From Bartonella bacilliformis Ver097 (GTDB taxonomy: Bacteria > Pseudomonadota > Alphaproteobacteria > Rhizobiales > Rhizobiaceae), in NCBI RefSeq assembly GCF_000709795.1, contig NZ_KL503803.1, positions 1 to 64,000 of the forward strand: DNA of 64,000 bases, read 5' to 3'. The stretch's first letter is position 1; every line of letters begins with the position of its first letter. Under the pieces are notes generated by a model. That model ran no database searches, was not told the origin of the DNA, and saw only the letters and a program-made list of their open reading frames with translations. Both the position numbers and the translations under genes were made by a program. Positions 51,639 to 61,335 of the stretch are shown one piece after another.

Positions 51639-52877
51639 ATGGCTGTAAAGGGATTATCTTTGTATCCAAAAACGATACAGGATCTTCCACCATTATCTGG
51701 TGTGCGAATAGCAACGGCTGAAGCCGGGATTAAATATAAAAATCGTATAGATCTCCTCTTTATCATTTTTGATGAACCAGCAAATGTGGCAGGTGTTTTT
51801 ACGCGTTCAAAATGTCCATCTGCTTCTGTGGATCATTGTCGTGCATCCCTTTCTCATGGAGCTGCTAGAGGGATTGTTGTAAATTCTGGGAATGCAAATG
51901 CTTTTACAGGACATAAAGGAAGAACAACAACAAAAGCAATCATCAATGCTGCAGCAAATATTTTGAAAGTTAAAGAAAATGAGATTTTTTTGGCTTCTAC
52001 TGGTGTTATTGGTGAGCCAATGGATGAGTCTTGTTTTTTGAATTTGTTGCCGGATATGGCAGCTATGGCAAAAGAGGGAAATTGGCTAGAAGCTGCAAAA
52101 GCTATTATGACGACAGATACATTTCCCAAATTTGCAACACGTAAATTTGATTTTGGAGGAGAGCCTGTTATCATCAATGGGATCGCAAAAGGTGCTGGTA
52201 TGATCGCTCCAGATATGGCGACAATGCTTTCTTTTGTGGTGAGTGATGCAGCAATTTCTTCAGATATACTGCAATCCATGTTGTCAGAGGGGGTTCAGGG
52301 CTCTTTTAATTCAATTACTGTTGATAGCGATACGTCAACATCAGATACGTTGATGATGTTTGCAACAGGGAAAGCAAAAGGGAGCCTTCCTTGTCTGACA
52401 AGCCGATCTGATCCGCGTTATGAGGTCTTTGCAAAGCAATTAAGTGATCTTTTGAGAGAGCTTGCATTACAAGTTATCTGTGATGGTGAGGGTGCTCGCC
52501 ATTTAATTGAGGTTAATGTAACAGGTGCTACAACGGATAGTGCTGCTAAGACCATTGCTTTATCAATTGCAAATTCACCACTTGTCAAAACAGCCATTGC
52601 TGGTGAAGATGCCAATTGGGGTCGGGTGGTGATGGCAGTTGGTAAAGCAGGTGTTGAAGCAGATCGTGATTTATTGACAATTTGGTTTGGTGAACATCGT
52701 GTAGCCGTAAATGGAGAACGTGATCCTGATTATAGTGAAGAGACGGTTGGTGCTTACATGAAAGGTCAACATATTACGATTCGTGTTGATATTGGTCTTG
52801 GAAGTAGTAAGGCAACGGTTTGGTCTTGTGATTTGACGAAAGAGTATGTCGAAATTAACGGCAATTACAGAAGTTAA
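51639..52877 (+). CDS. argJ: Glutamate N-acetyltransferase/amino-acid acetyltransferase ArgJ
   Basis: ArgJ transfers acetyl from N-acetylornithine to glutamate and, when bifunctional, also from acetyl-CoA, recycling acetyl groups in arginine synthesis. The proenzyme cleaves itself before the Thr in [20 protein letters not shown], giving alpha and beta chains. The 412 residues also hold [14 protein letters not shown] and [17 protein letters not shown] at 51639 has GGGAGAG upstream; a TTG at 51615 is less likely. No other arginine gene is in the window. Confidence 0.94.
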   Translation: MAVKGLSLYPKTIQDLPPLSGVRIATAEAGIKYKNRIDLLFIIFDEPANVAGVFTRSKCPSASVDHCRASLSHGAARGIVVNSGNANAFTGHKGRTTTKAIINAAANILKVKENEIFLASTGVIGEPMDESCFLNLLPDMAAMAKEGNWLEAAKAIMTTDTFPKFATRKFDFGGEPVIINGIAKGAGMIAPDMATMLSFVVSDAAISSDILQSMLSEGVQGSFNSITVDSDTSTSDTLMMFATGKAKGSLPCLTSRSDPRYEVFAKQLSDLLRELALQVICDGEGARHLIEVNVTGATTDSAAKTIALSIANSPLVKTAIAGEDANWGRVVMAVGKAGVEADRDLLTIWFGEHRVAVNGERDPDYSEETVGAYMKGQHITIRVDIGLGSSKATVWSCDLTKEYVEINGNYRS

Positions 52878-52995
52878 TTAATGAAAGCATAAATTCAAAT
52901 ATTGAGTTTCTATATGCTCTTTTAAGATATTGAATGTTTAGATTTTTCGTTTTAAGTGAGGGACGTAGAAGAAGTTAGGATTGTTGGAAATTAGT

Positions 52996-53409
52996 ATGTG
53001 TACAAAAAGCTTGCTTCTTCTTGTTGTTGCGTGTGCATTATTAGATCAAGATAATCGGATATTGCTCGCCAAACGACCTCAGGGAAAATCACTGGCTGGT
53101 TTATGGGAGTTTCCTGGTGGAAAAATTGAGCAGGGTGAAACACCTGAAGCATCATTAATTCGTGAATTAGAGGAAGAGCTTGGCATTTACGTTCAACCAA
53201 ATGATCTACATCCTTTGACATTTGCAAGTTATAGTTATGAAAAGTTTCATTTATTAATGCCATTTTATATTTGCCGTCGTTATGAGGGTATTCCTCAAGG
53301 ACGAGAAGGACAAAATTTACAATGGGTTTTCATAAGCGACTTTGATCAATATTCTATGCCTGATGCAGATAAGCCGTTAGTTGAAGTATTAAAAAATTTT
53401 CTTCTTTAA
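52996..53409 (+). CDS. mutT: 8-oxo-dGTP diphosphatase MutT
   Basis: MutT hydrolyses 8-oxo-dGTP and so prevents A:T to C:G transversions. The 137 residues begin LLLVVACALLDQDNRILLAKRP and carry the Nudix box GGKIEQGETPEASLIRELEE followed by ELG. LWEFPGG precedes it as in MutT. ATG at 52996 is chosen; TTGs at 52981 and 52984 are also in frame. It follows argJ by 118 bases. This is the second Nudix enzyme of the window; rppH is the first. Confidence 0.9.
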   Translation: MCTKSLLLLVVACALLDQDNRILLAKRPQGKSLAGLWEFPGGKIEQGETPEASLIRELEEELGIYVQPNDLHPLTFASYSYEKFHLLMPFYICRRYEGIPQGREGQNLQWVFISDFDQYSMPDADKPLVEVLKNFLL

Positions 53410-53754
53410 ATGTCTATATGCAAAAGCAAAATATTGATATGTACTTGCTGCATTCAATCTTTTCTATAAAGAAGGCTTAAGATAGACCTTTGTTTAAAAA
53501 AGATCAGTATGATTTTGATCAAAGAATTTAAGTAACTGTTTAATTTTTACTATAATTTACTCAGTATTTTTTACATTAAAATGTAATTTTATCTTTTTTA
53601 ATTGGATATTAATGGATAAAAAAATCATTTTTATTATATAAATTTAATAAAATAATTATTTAGTAAAATTGTTTTAAGTATATATTACAAATTAATTTTT
53701 GTTAATAAATTATTTTATTAAAATAAAGCTTAATAATATTAGGAATAAAAAATT
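53410..53754. other. Very AT-rich spacer before the cystine symporter gene
   Basis: About 345 bases hold long A/T tracts, densest in the last 150, and no recognisable ORF, RNA gene or terminator. It presumably contains the promoter of tcyP. Confidence 0.5.
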
Positions 53755-55107
53755 ATGTTGAATGTTTTTATTAATTTATTTTTATTTACTATGTTTTTGT
53801 TTTTACTTTTTCAAAGTAAGAAAATAAAATTAAGCTTTGCACTGCGTGTTATAATGAGCCTTGTTATTGGCTTAATTTTTGGTAGCATTTTGCAATTTGT
53901 TTACGGAGAGAGTGAATTTATTCTATTAAAATCTGTTGAATGGTTTAATATTGTTGGAGATGGCTATATATTGTTATTGCAAATGATTGTTATGCCACTG
54001 ATTTCCATCTCTATCATTTCAGCAGTAGCACATTTGCATTCTTCTTATGGTGCTAGCAAAATTAGTATAATGACAATTTCAATATTGCTCTTTACGACTA
54101 GTCTTTCAGCATTGGTTGGCATCTTAGTTGTTAACGTTTTTGGATTAACAGCAAATGGTTTAGTGGATGGAGGGGAAGATGTATCCGCTATTCTTGGGCG
54201 GCATATTGCTCAATTTGGGGATATAAGTGTGCCAAAGCTGATTTTATCGTTTATTCCTAAAAATCCATTTGCTGAGTTAGCAGGAGCTAGGCCTACATCA
54301 ATCATTAGTGTAGTCATTTTTTCAGCTTTTTTAGGTGCTGCAGCTATTATTTTAAAAAAGGATGATCTAGATAAAGGGGAGCAAGCTCTTTCATTAATTC
54401 AGATTATGCAATCTTGGGTTATGCGGTTAGTGCGTATTGTGATTCATTTAACACCTTATGGTATTTTTGCTCTTATGACTAAGGTAGGGGCAACCTCAAA
54501 TGTTGCAGATATTCTAAAATTATTGATTTTTTCTATTGCTTCTTATGTTGCTATTGTCCTTATGTTTGGAGTGCACGCTATTTTGCTTAGTATATCGGGC
54601 ATTAATCCGTTGAGTTTTTTCAAGAAAGTTTTTCCTGTTTTGACATTTGCTTTTAGTAGTCGTTCAAGCACGGCGAGTATTCCTTTAAATATTGAAGCGC
54701 AAACACAGTGGGTAGGTGTTCCTCAGTCGATTGCAGGTTTTGCAGCGTCTCTGGGGGCAACAATTGGGCAAAATGGTTGCGCAGGCCTTTATCCAGCGAT
54801 GCTTGCCACGATGATAGCACCATCTGTTGGTATTGATCCACTTGATCCCATGTGGATTATCACTCTTGTAGGTGTTGTAACATTGAGTTCCATCGGTGTT
54901 GCTGGTGTTGGTGGTGGTGCTGTTTTTGCTGCATTGATTGTTTTGCCAATTATGGGGCTTCCTGTTGCTTTAGTCGCTGTTGTTATGTCTATCGAGCCGT
55001 TAATTGATATGGGGCGTACAGCTCTTAACGTTAATGGTTCAATGTTAGCCGGAACTATGACAAGCCAGATGTTACGGGTAACGGATAAAAGCATTTTTGA
55101 AAAATAA
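53755..55107 (+). CDS. tcyP: L-cystine sodium/proton symporter (DAACS family, TcyP type)
   Basis: This inner-membrane carrier of the dicarboxylate/amino-acid:cation symporter family has 450 residues and about eight to ten hydrophobic helices. The family re-entrant loop [20 protein letters not shown] and the second one in [20 protein letters not shown] are clear. This variant of the loops, and [20 protein letters not shown] near the end, resemble TcyP/YdjN cystine transporters rather than glutamate or C4-dicarboxylate carriers. The substrate is inferred from this resemblance. The gene stands alone and converges on the methyltransferase at 55130. Confidence 0.85.
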   Translation: MLNVFINLFLFTMFLFLLFQSKKIKLSFALRVIMSLVIGLIFGSILQFVYGESEFILLKSVEWFNIVGDGYILLLQMIVMPLISISIISAVAHLHSSYGASKISIMTISILLFTTSLSALVGILVVNVFGLTANGLVDGGEDVSAILGRHIAQFGDISVPKLILSFIPKNPFAELAGARPTSIISVVIFSAFLGAAAIILKKDDLDKGEQALSLIQIMQSWVMRLVRIVIHLTPYGIFALMTKVGATSNVADILKLLIFSIASYVAIVLMFGVHAILLSISGINPLSFFKKVFPVLTFAFSSRSSTASIPLNIEAQTQWVGVPQSIAGFAASLGATIGQNGCAGLYPAMLATMIAPSVGIDPLDPMWIITLVGVVTLSSIGVAGVGGGAVFAALIVLPIMGLPVALVAVVMSIEPLIDMGRTALNVNGSMLAGTMTSQMLRVTDKSIFEK

Positions 55108-55129
55108 TTTGCGTCTTAAGACTTAATTT

Positions 55130-56020
55130 TTATTTTGTCTGTTTTTTAAAGACATCTGCAAGAGATATTTGAGCTGAGCCAGGTCGCATGGGTTTTTGTT
55201 GATTGGGATCAGGAGCCCAACCAGATAACCAGATAAAGGAGAAATGTGCACGAATACGGCCGTCAGGATCGCTAAATTGTTGCGCGTAGATTTCAGCAGC
55301 GTGAAGAAAAAAACGTTTGGATACAGGGCGTCGCGAACGATTAATAAGGGCATTTTGCATTCCCATAGCTTTAAGGTCATGCATAAGATCAAACATTGTA
55401 TTATAACGTACAGTGATGTCTTCGACATCTACAACAGGCATGGCAAAACCAGCACGTTGTAGAATAGCTCCCACATCACGAATATCAGCAAAGGGATAGA
55501 TTCTTGGGCTAACCCCGCCATACATTTCCATTTCAGTTTGAAAAAGACTTTTGCGTAATTCTTCTAATGTTCCAGCTCCAGCCATAACAGCAAGAAATAA
55601 GCCATCTGGTTTAAGGATATTTTTTATTTGATTGAGAACACCAGGGGTATCATTGGTTAGCTGTAGTGAGAGAAGTGAAATTATAAGATCACAATAATGT
55701 TTAGGAAAATTAAGAAATTCTCGTTGACGCAAATGAAATTTTTTACTGTGACTCTGGTAGAGTATATCAGTTTCAACCCGTTCTATAGAGTGGATTTTAT
55801 TAGATTTGTTTAAAGCTTCTACAGCGAGGCCCGTATGGCTATGTAAATCTAAGGCTAGTGTAAATTGGCGATCAACAGTACTTAAACGTTTATAAAGATC
55901 TTCAACCACATAAGACAGTAAAAAATCGCTCCCTTTTTGTGCTTTTTTGAAAGCACGTTTGCGGAATTGTTCAATACACATATGATCAAAAATTAAAGGA
56001 TACGACATATTGTTTAGCAT
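55130..56020 (-). CDS. SAM-dependent methyltransferase-like protein (BioC/NDUFAF5 type)
   Basis: The 296 residues resemble the alphaproteobacterial family annotated as BioC-like or NDUFAF5-like methyltransferase. The first 45 residues are typical (LIFDHMCIEQFRKRAFKKAQ). Motif I is poor in glycine, LALDLHSHTGLAVEAL, and the later motifs are CDLIISLLSLQLTNDTPGVL and FLAVMAGAGTLEELRKSLF. The human relative NDUFAF5 hydroxylates an arginine of a complex I subunit, so methylation is not assured. It is divergent from comF, its usual neighbour in this order. Confidence 0.8.
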   Translation of the reverse strand: MLNNMSYPLIFDHMCIEQFRKRAFKKAQKGSDFLLSYVVEDLYKRLSTVDRQFTLALDLHSHTGLAVEALNKSNKIHSIERVETDILYQSHSKKFHLRQREFLNFPKHYCDLIISLLSLQLTNDTPGVLNQIKNILKPDGLFLAVMAGAGTLEELRKSLFQTEMEMYGGVSPRIYPFADIRDVGAILQRAGFAMPVVDVEDITVRYNTMFDLMHDLKAMGMQNALINRSRRPVSKRFFLHAAEIYAQQFSDPDGRIRAHFSFIWLSGWAPDPNQQKPMRPGSAQISLADVFKKQTK

Positions 56021-56204
56021 ATAAAATCATATATTTTAGATGGGATATTTCTTATACATGCTATATCAAGTTTATGATATAAAAGGAAAAGAAAATAGCT
56101 TTACAGAAGATTCAAAGATCATCAAGAAGTAAAATTTTAGCTTTAAAAGCATCTAAGAAATTATCTTGTATCAGGCAGTATAACAGAATAAATTAATGAT
56201 GTGA

Positions 56205-56981
56205 ATGGGAAGAGTTTCTTTAAATTATGGAGGGGTATTGGGTAAGTTTATTCAGCGCTTGATGGCTGTTGTGTATCCACCGACGTGTCCTGGCTGCAAA
56301 GTAATTGTTTCTGCTCATGGAACGATCTGTGCTGATTGTTGGAAAGATCTTCAATTTATCACAAAGCCCTATTGCCCTATTATGGGGATTCCTTTTGCTT
56401 GTGATATGGGAGATGGCTTTTTAAGTGGTGAAGCTCTTCAAACTTCTTATCCTTTTTCGCGCGTGCGTTCAGCTATTGCTCATAAAGGGTTAGCACGAAC
56501 TTTAACAATAAGATTAAAATATGGTGATCGCGCGGAACTAGCACAGTTTATGGCTAATTGGATGGTGTTTGCGGGGCGTGAGATTATTGATGATTGTGAT
56601 ATCATTATTCCGATTCCATTGCATTTTCGTCGTTTTTTCTGGCGGCGTTATAATCAATCTGCAGAGCTTGCTCGTTATATTGCAGCAAAACAGAAAAAAC
56701 AATTTAAGCCTGGTTGGCTCGTTCGTTGTCGGCATACACGTCCACAGGTTGGTTTATCTGCGAGAGAACGAAAATTTAACGTTCAGAATGCTTTTTCAGT
56801 GCCTCGTAAAATCAAAAAACGTATGAAGGGATGTTCTATCTTGCTGGTTGATGATGTTTTAACAACAGGTGTAACAGTGACCATTGCTGCTGCAACATTA
56901 AAACGTGCGGGCGCGCGACAGGTTGACGTATTAACATTTTCACGCGTATTAAAAGATATTTCTACCATACCTCATTCTTAA
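56205..56981 (+). CDS. comF: ComF family phosphoribosyltransferase-like protein
   Basis: The 258 residues start with a zinc-ribbon of paired cysteines (YPPTCPGCKVIVSAHGTICADC). A type I phosphoribosyltransferase fold follows, with the PRPP loop ILLVDDVLTTGVTVTIAAAT. Other family marks are RLKYGDRAELAQFM and RRYNQSAELARYIAAK. ComF is needed for DNA uptake in naturally competent bacteria, but most homologues lie in organisms without known competence and their role is unclear. grxC follows after 39 bases, so the two may be co-transcribed. Confidence 0.9.
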   Translation: MGRVSLNYGGVLGKFIQRLMAVVYPPTCPGCKVIVSAHGTICADCWKDLQFITKPYCPIMGIPFACDMGDGFLSGEALQTSYPFSRVRSAIAHKGLARTLTIRLKYGDRAELAQFMANWMVFAGREIIDDCDIIIPIPLHFRRFFWRRYNQSAELARYIAAKQKKQFKPGWLVRCRHTRPQVGLSARERKFNVQNAFSVPRKIKKRMKGCSILLVDDVLTTGVTVTIAAATLKRAGARQVDVLTFSRVLKDISTIPHS

Positions 56982-57020
56982 GAGCTGATAAAAAATTGAT
57001 TATATAAAATGGAGAACATT

Positions 57021-57278
57021 ATGAAAGAAGTAACACTTTATACGCGTCCTAATTGTCCTTATTGCACAAAAGCACGTATGTTGCTTGATAAAAAAGGCAT
57101 TAAATATACAGATATTGATGCATCAACTTCGCTTCGTCAAGAAATGGTAAAGCGGGCAAATGGACGCAATACATTTCCGCAAATTTTTATAGGTGATTAC
57201 CATGTCGGGGGCTGTGATGATCTTCATGCGTTAGATGCTGAGGGAAAACTCGATTCTTTACTAAACAGTGCTCAATAA
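57021..57278 (+). CDS. grxC: Glutaredoxin 3
   Basis: This dithiol glutaredoxin is reduced by glutathione and passes electrons to protein disulphides. The 85 residues contain the active site CPYC in YTRPNCPYCTKARMLL, the cis-Pro segment NTFPQIFIGDYHVGG and the GSH-binding GGCDDL. ATG at 57021 has GGAGAA upstream and family length; ATG at 57009 would put that ribosome-binding site inside the gene. Its stop codon directly abuts that of convergent ubiG. Confidence 0.93.
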   Translation: MKEVTLYTRPNCPYCTKARMLLDKKGIKYTDIDASTSLRQEMVKRANGRNTFPQIFIGDYHVGGCDDLHALDAEGKLDSLLNSAQ

Positions 57279-58043
57279 TTATTTGTTACAATCGTCTATT
57301 GAAATTCGTTTTACAAGAAGCACGTAATTGACATCCATATCTTTTGAACGATTCCAACTATCATTGAGTGGATTATAAGTGATGCCAAGTTCGTCAATAA
57401 CCTTCAGGGAATTTGTTAAGAGTAACTTTTTAAGTTCTTGAGGCTTCAAAAATTTTTTATAATCATGCGTTCCTTTGGGAAGCCAACGTAAGATGTATTC
57501 AGCACCTACAATGGCTAATCCCCAAGATTTCCATGTACGGTTGAGTGTTGCAATAAACATAAGTCCTTGTGGTTTAAGCATTTTAGCCGTTGCTGATATG
57601 AAAAGATCAACATCAGCAACATGTTCGACAATTTCCATATTAAGGATGATGTCAAACTTTTCTCCTTCATCTGCCAGTTTTTCCGCGGTAGTAGCACGAT
57701 AATCAATTGAAAGGCCGCTTTGAGTAGCGTGGATTTTTGCTACTTCAATATTGTTTTGTGCAGCATCAGCTCCTATGATGGTAGCTCCAAGACGCGCCAT
57801 AGGTTCACATAATAGGCCACCTCCACAGCCAATATCAAGAATTTTTAGACCATCAAAGGGTGCAAGTGAAAAAGGATTTCGATCAAACGCTAGACAAATT
57901 TTTTCTTTAATGTAAGCAAGGCGTGTTGGATTGAATTTATGAAGTGGTCGAAATTTCCCTTGCGGATTCCACCATTCAGCAGCAATGCGCGAAAAATGAT
58001 CAATTTCACTCTGATCAACTGTAGTGCGAGTTTTATTTATCAT
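57279..58043 (-). CDS. ubiG: Ubiquinone biosynthesis O-methyltransferase UbiG
   Basis: UbiG carries out both O-methylations of ubiquinone synthesis. The 254 residues have the signature start [23 protein letters not shown] motif [38 protein letters not shown], and the membrane-contact region [28 protein letters not shown] precedes the ATG. It is divergent from lysC (180 bases) and convergent with grxC with no base between the stops. Confidence 0.95.
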   Translation of the reverse strand: MINKTRTTVDQSEIDHFSRIAAEWWNPQGKFRPLHKFNPTRLAYIKEKICLAFDRNPFSLAPFDGLKILDIGCGGGLLCEPMARLGATIIGADAAQNNIEVAKIHATQSGLSIDYRATTAEKLADEGEKFDIILNMEIVEHVADVDLFISATAKMLKPQGLMFIATLNRTWKSWGLAIVGAEYILRWLPKGTHDYKKFLKPQELKKLLLTNSLKVIDELGITYNPLNDSWNRSKDMDVNYVLLVKRISIDDCNK

Positions 58044-58223
58044 ATCGCTCTCCTTTTATTTTTAATATTAAGTCAGATGGATTGTTTCTAAAGTCAAGAA
58101 AATTAGTGTGAGTGTCCTGGACTTGCGAAAGTTATAGATATTGGTTATGTCACAAAAGTGGTTTGATACGGTATAAGTCTTATTCTGACTGTCGTTTAAA
58201 TAAGAAACGTAAGAGTGTTGTAA

Positions 58224-59477
58224 ATGGCGCGTATTGTCATGAAATTTGGTGGGACATCTGTAGCAAATGTTGAACGTATTCAAAATGTTGCACGACATGT
58301 CAAAAGAGAAGTCAATGCGGGCAATGAAGTTGCTGTCGTTGTATCAGCAATGGCTGGAAAAACTAATGAGCTTGTTCAATGGACACGCGATATTTCACCG
58401 ATATATGATGCTCGTGAATATGATGTAATCGTTTCTTCTGGCGAACAGGTGACGGCAGGTTTATTGGCTTTAGCGCTCCAAGAAATAGGGGTGAATGCTC
58501 GTTCGTGGCTTGGTTGGCAAATCCCGATTCGAACGGATAATGCACATGGTAGTGCACGGATTGTAGATATTAATAAATCTTTTTTGATACAAGGTTTTCA
58601 GGAAAATCAGGTAGCGGTTATTGCTGGCTTTCAAGGGATCTCTTCAGATAATCGCATCTCCACTTTGGGACGCGGTGGATCGGATACGAGCGCTGTTGCA
58701 GTGGCAGCGATTTTGCAGGCTGATCGCTGTGATATTTATACAGATGTTGATGGTGTTTATACAACTGATCCAAGAGTTGAGCCTAAAACACGCCGCTTAT
58801 CAAAAGTCTCTTTTGAAGAAATGCTTGAACTGGCTTCTCTTGGAGCAAAAGTTTTGCAAGTTCGTTCTGTTGAACTTGCTATGGTTCATAAAGTTCGTAC
58901 TTTCGTGCGTTCAAGTTTTGAGGATCCTGATGCTCTAGGCATGTGTGATCCAATTAATTCTTCTGGAACACTTATTTGCGATGAGGATGAGATCGTGGAA
59001 CAACAGAATGTGACTGGTATTGCTTTTGCTAAAGATGAAGCGCAAATTTCTCTCCGTCGATTTTCGGATCGTCCAGGTATTTCTGCAGCAATTTTTGGTC
59101 CTTTAGCTGAAGCGCGTATCAATGTTGATATGATTGTACAGAATATTTCTGAAGATGGTTCAAAAACTGATATGACTTTTACTGTTCCATCAGCGGATGT
59201 AGAGAGGGCGGTTGCTCTTCTTAAGAAAAATCATAAAGAGATTGGATTTGATGTTATTCAGTTTGCAAGCGATCTTGCAAAAGTTTCTGTCGTTGGTATT
59301 GGAATGCGCAGCCATGCAGGTGTTGCGGCCACAGCATTTAAAGCTTTAGCTGAAAAAGGGATTAATATTAAAGCGATCACGACTTCAGAAATTAAGATTT
59401 CTGTTTTGATTGATAGTGCTTATACTGAACTTGCTGTGAGAACGTTGCATGCCGTTTATGACCTTGATAAAGGGTAA
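58224..59477 (+). CDS. lysC: Aspartate kinase
   Basis: It phosphorylates aspartate in the first step towards lysine, diaminopimelate, threonine and methionine. The 417 residues start with the kinase motif IVMKFGGTSVANVERIQ and contain LGRGGSDTSAVAVAA and CDIYTDVDGVYTTDPR. Two C-terminal ACT domains follow from about residue 265 (ISLRRFSDRPGISAAIFGPL; VSVVGIGMRSHAGVAATAF) and bind the feedback inhibitor. The length is that of the class with paired ACT domains. An internal start producing a separate beta subunit is possible but not assignable. Confidence 0.95.
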   Translation: MARIVMKFGGTSVANVERIQNVARHVKREVNAGNEVAVVVSAMAGKTNELVQWTRDISPIYDAREYDVIVSSGEQVTAGLLALALQEIGVNARSWLGWQIPIRTDNAHGSARIVDINKSFLIQGFQENQVAVIAGFQGISSDNRISTLGRGGSDTSAVAVAAILQADRCDIYTDVDGVYTTDPRVEPKTRRLSKVSFEEMLELASLGAKVLQVRSVELAMVHKVRTFVRSSFEDPDALGMCDPINSSGTLICDEDEIVEQQNVTGIAFAKDEAQISLRRFSDRPGISAAIFGPLAEARINVDMIVQNISEDGSKTDMTFTVPSADVERAVALLKKNHKEIGFDVIQFASDLAKVSVVGIGMRSHAGVAATAFKALAEKGINIKAITTSEIKISVLIDSAYTELAVRTLHAVYDLDKG

Positions 59478-59794
59478 GCGTTTTTTATTTCAAATACTTT
59501 ATGATGTCTTTAACATATTACAATGGATAAAATGAATATCTGCGAGGAGCAGCAGGAGAAAATATTGTGGTATTTACGCGTTCTCTAAAAAGCTGCATGG
59601 AATATGTATTTTCAGTTATGAAGTTTTTTGATTGGATTGCTTGCCAAATAACAAACAATATGATGACGAAGATTAATTCCTTTTAATATTTTTCCGCTGG
59701 CTTGATATTCATCTTCAGCGAGTCATCTATTTTTTGAAGAGATGAAATTATCTACTCTATTAGAGAGTATTTTGTGTTTGGTATAGGAATGAAG
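59478..59794. other. Convergent spacer between lysC and nhaA
   Basis: About 315 bases precede the nhaA terminator. In rhizobia lysC is often followed by ptsP on the same strand; here no ptsP-like frame could be recognised. No RNA gene or terminator for lysC is clear. Confidence 0.45.
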
Positions 59795-59822
59795 AAAAAG
59801 CTGTCTGGTTTTTCCAGACAGC
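59795..59822 (-). terminator. Rho-independent terminator of nhaA
   Basis: On the minus strand GCTGTCTGG and CCAGACAGC form a perfect 9-bp stem with an AAAAA loop, followed directly by TTTTTC. It lies 32 bases past the nhaA stop. This is the most convincing terminator in the window. Confidence 0.85.
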
Positions 59823-59853
59823 CGTTCAAAGATTTGGTGCAGAAGATAGTATA

Positions 59854-61212
59854 TCAAGGTTTGTTATGCGTTTTTTTATTGTTCTTGATATAAATAAGTC
59901 CATATCCGAGACCAGCAAGAGCAGAGAGACCAGATCCGCACAGGACGCCGATTTTTGCAGAATTGAGTTGCACAATATCTTGGAAAGCAAGCATTGAAAC
60001 AAAGATAGACATTGTAAAGCCAATACCTGCTAAAAATCCAATCAATAATATACCTGTCCATGTTACGTGGGGAGGGAGGCGGCATAGACCTGATTTGACC
60101 GCTAAATAGCTAGCTACAAGGATACCAAGCGGTTTACCAATACATAGACCAATGATAATACCGAGCACAATCAAGAATGATTTATGAGAAGAAAGGTCAA
60201 AATTTGCAAAGCTAACTCCTGCATTAGCAAAGGCAAAAATTGGCATCACACCATATGCTACCCATGGATGTAGTTCTTTTTGGATGCGTATTACAGGTGC
60301 AACTATATCGCGTTGTCCTTTACGCATTTTTTTCAGTGTAGTTGAGATATGGTGTAGATCTGTGTTGGTATTTTTTTCTTGAAGAGTTTGAATTGCGTTA
60401 CTCAGTGTTGTAAGGGGAGATACAAGATTACGGGTAGGGAAAACTGGAGTCATCATACCTAAAATTACACCAGCGAGTGATGGATGAATGCCTGTTACCA
60501 TGAGCCCCCACCAAATAATGGCACCGGGTAAAACATAGAGCCATGCTGATGCAAAGCTGATCCATTGAAAGAAGAATACCAAAGCAATGCCTGCTGCTGC
60601 AATGGCTAAACCACTAGGATCCAGGTTAGTTGAATAGAAAAAAGCAATAATAAGAACAGCCATGATATCGTCAATAATTGCTAATGATAAGAGAATAATA
60701 TGGAGATTAGAAGGAATAACTTTGCCAAGAAGAGCAAGAATACCTAAAGCAAAAGCGATATCAGTAGCTGTAGGTACAGCCCAACCGTAGATGTGTCCGC
60801 CATTGAAATTGAAGCTAAGGTAAATAATAGCAGGAATACAAACTCCGCCTATTGCAGCAACAATTGGCAAAATGGCTTGTTTGACGCTGGCAAGAGCGCC
60901 TTCATGAATTTCGCGCCGAATTTCCATCCCTGCGACAAGGAAGAAGACAGTCATAAGAATGTCATTGACCCAAAAATGTAAATCCCATGATAAGTTGAAA
61001 TAGCCGAAATTAAAGCCAAGAGGTGTATGCCAGAAGGCTTCATATAAGGAAGTATATTTAGAGTTAGCAAGTATGAGTGCAATAGCTGCAGCCAATAAAA
61101 GAACCCCCCCACTCATAGCTTCAATATGAAGAAAGCGTTCAATAGCAGAAAATGCGCGATTCGTGATAAGAGAAGCACGATTAGGTAAGCGATTTGAGGA
61201 TAAATCAGACAT
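59854..61212 (-). CDS. nhaA: Na+/H+ antiporter NhaA
   Basis: This inner-membrane antiporter exports sodium in exchange for protons, for pH and salt homeostasis. The 452 residues have about twelve hydrophobic helices. The ion-binding aspartate pair is in LSLAIIDDIMAVLIIAFFYS, and other marks are VPTATDIAFALGILALLGK and MTVFFLVAGMEIRREIHEGA. A cytoplasmic stretch of about 50 residues after residue 280 (QEKNTNTDLHHISTTLKKM) makes it longer than E. coli NhaA (388). GGAG precedes the ATG. A strong terminator follows. Confidence 0.95.
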   Translation of the reverse strand: MSDLSSNRLPNRASLITNRAFSAIERFLHIEAMSGGVLLLAAAIALILANSKYTSLYEAFWHTPLGFNFGYFNLSWDLHFWVNDILMTVFFLVAGMEIRREIHEGALASVKQAILPIVAAIGGVCIPAIIYLSFNFNGGHIYGWAVPTATDIAFALGILALLGKVIPSNLHIILLSLAIIDDIMAVLIIAFFYSTNLDPSGLAIAAAGIALVFFFQWISFASAWLYVLPGAIIWWGLMVTGIHPSLAGVILGMMTPVFPTRNLVSPLTTLSNAIQTLQEKNTNTDLHHISTTLKKMRKGQRDIVAPVIRIQKELHPWVAYGVMPIFAFANAGVSFANFDLSSHKSFLIVLGIIIGLCIGKPLGILVASYLAVKSGLCRLPPHVTWTGILLIGFLAGIGFTMSIFVSMLAFQDIVQLNSAKIGVLCGSGLSALAGLGYGLIYIKNNKKTHNKP

Positions 61213-61335
61213 AAGATAACTCCAAATATCGACTCATTAAATATAATTTTTTGTTATAAATACTCTTTTGAGAAATGGTAGCTTTTTTAAAATTTATATA
61301 AAGAGAGCTATCAATTTTAAAATCAATAATATTTT

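Noticed and set aside
59535-59690. Possible ptsP remnant after lysC
   Set aside because: ptsP often follows lysC in rhizobia, but translations in all three frames gave no segment I could match to it.
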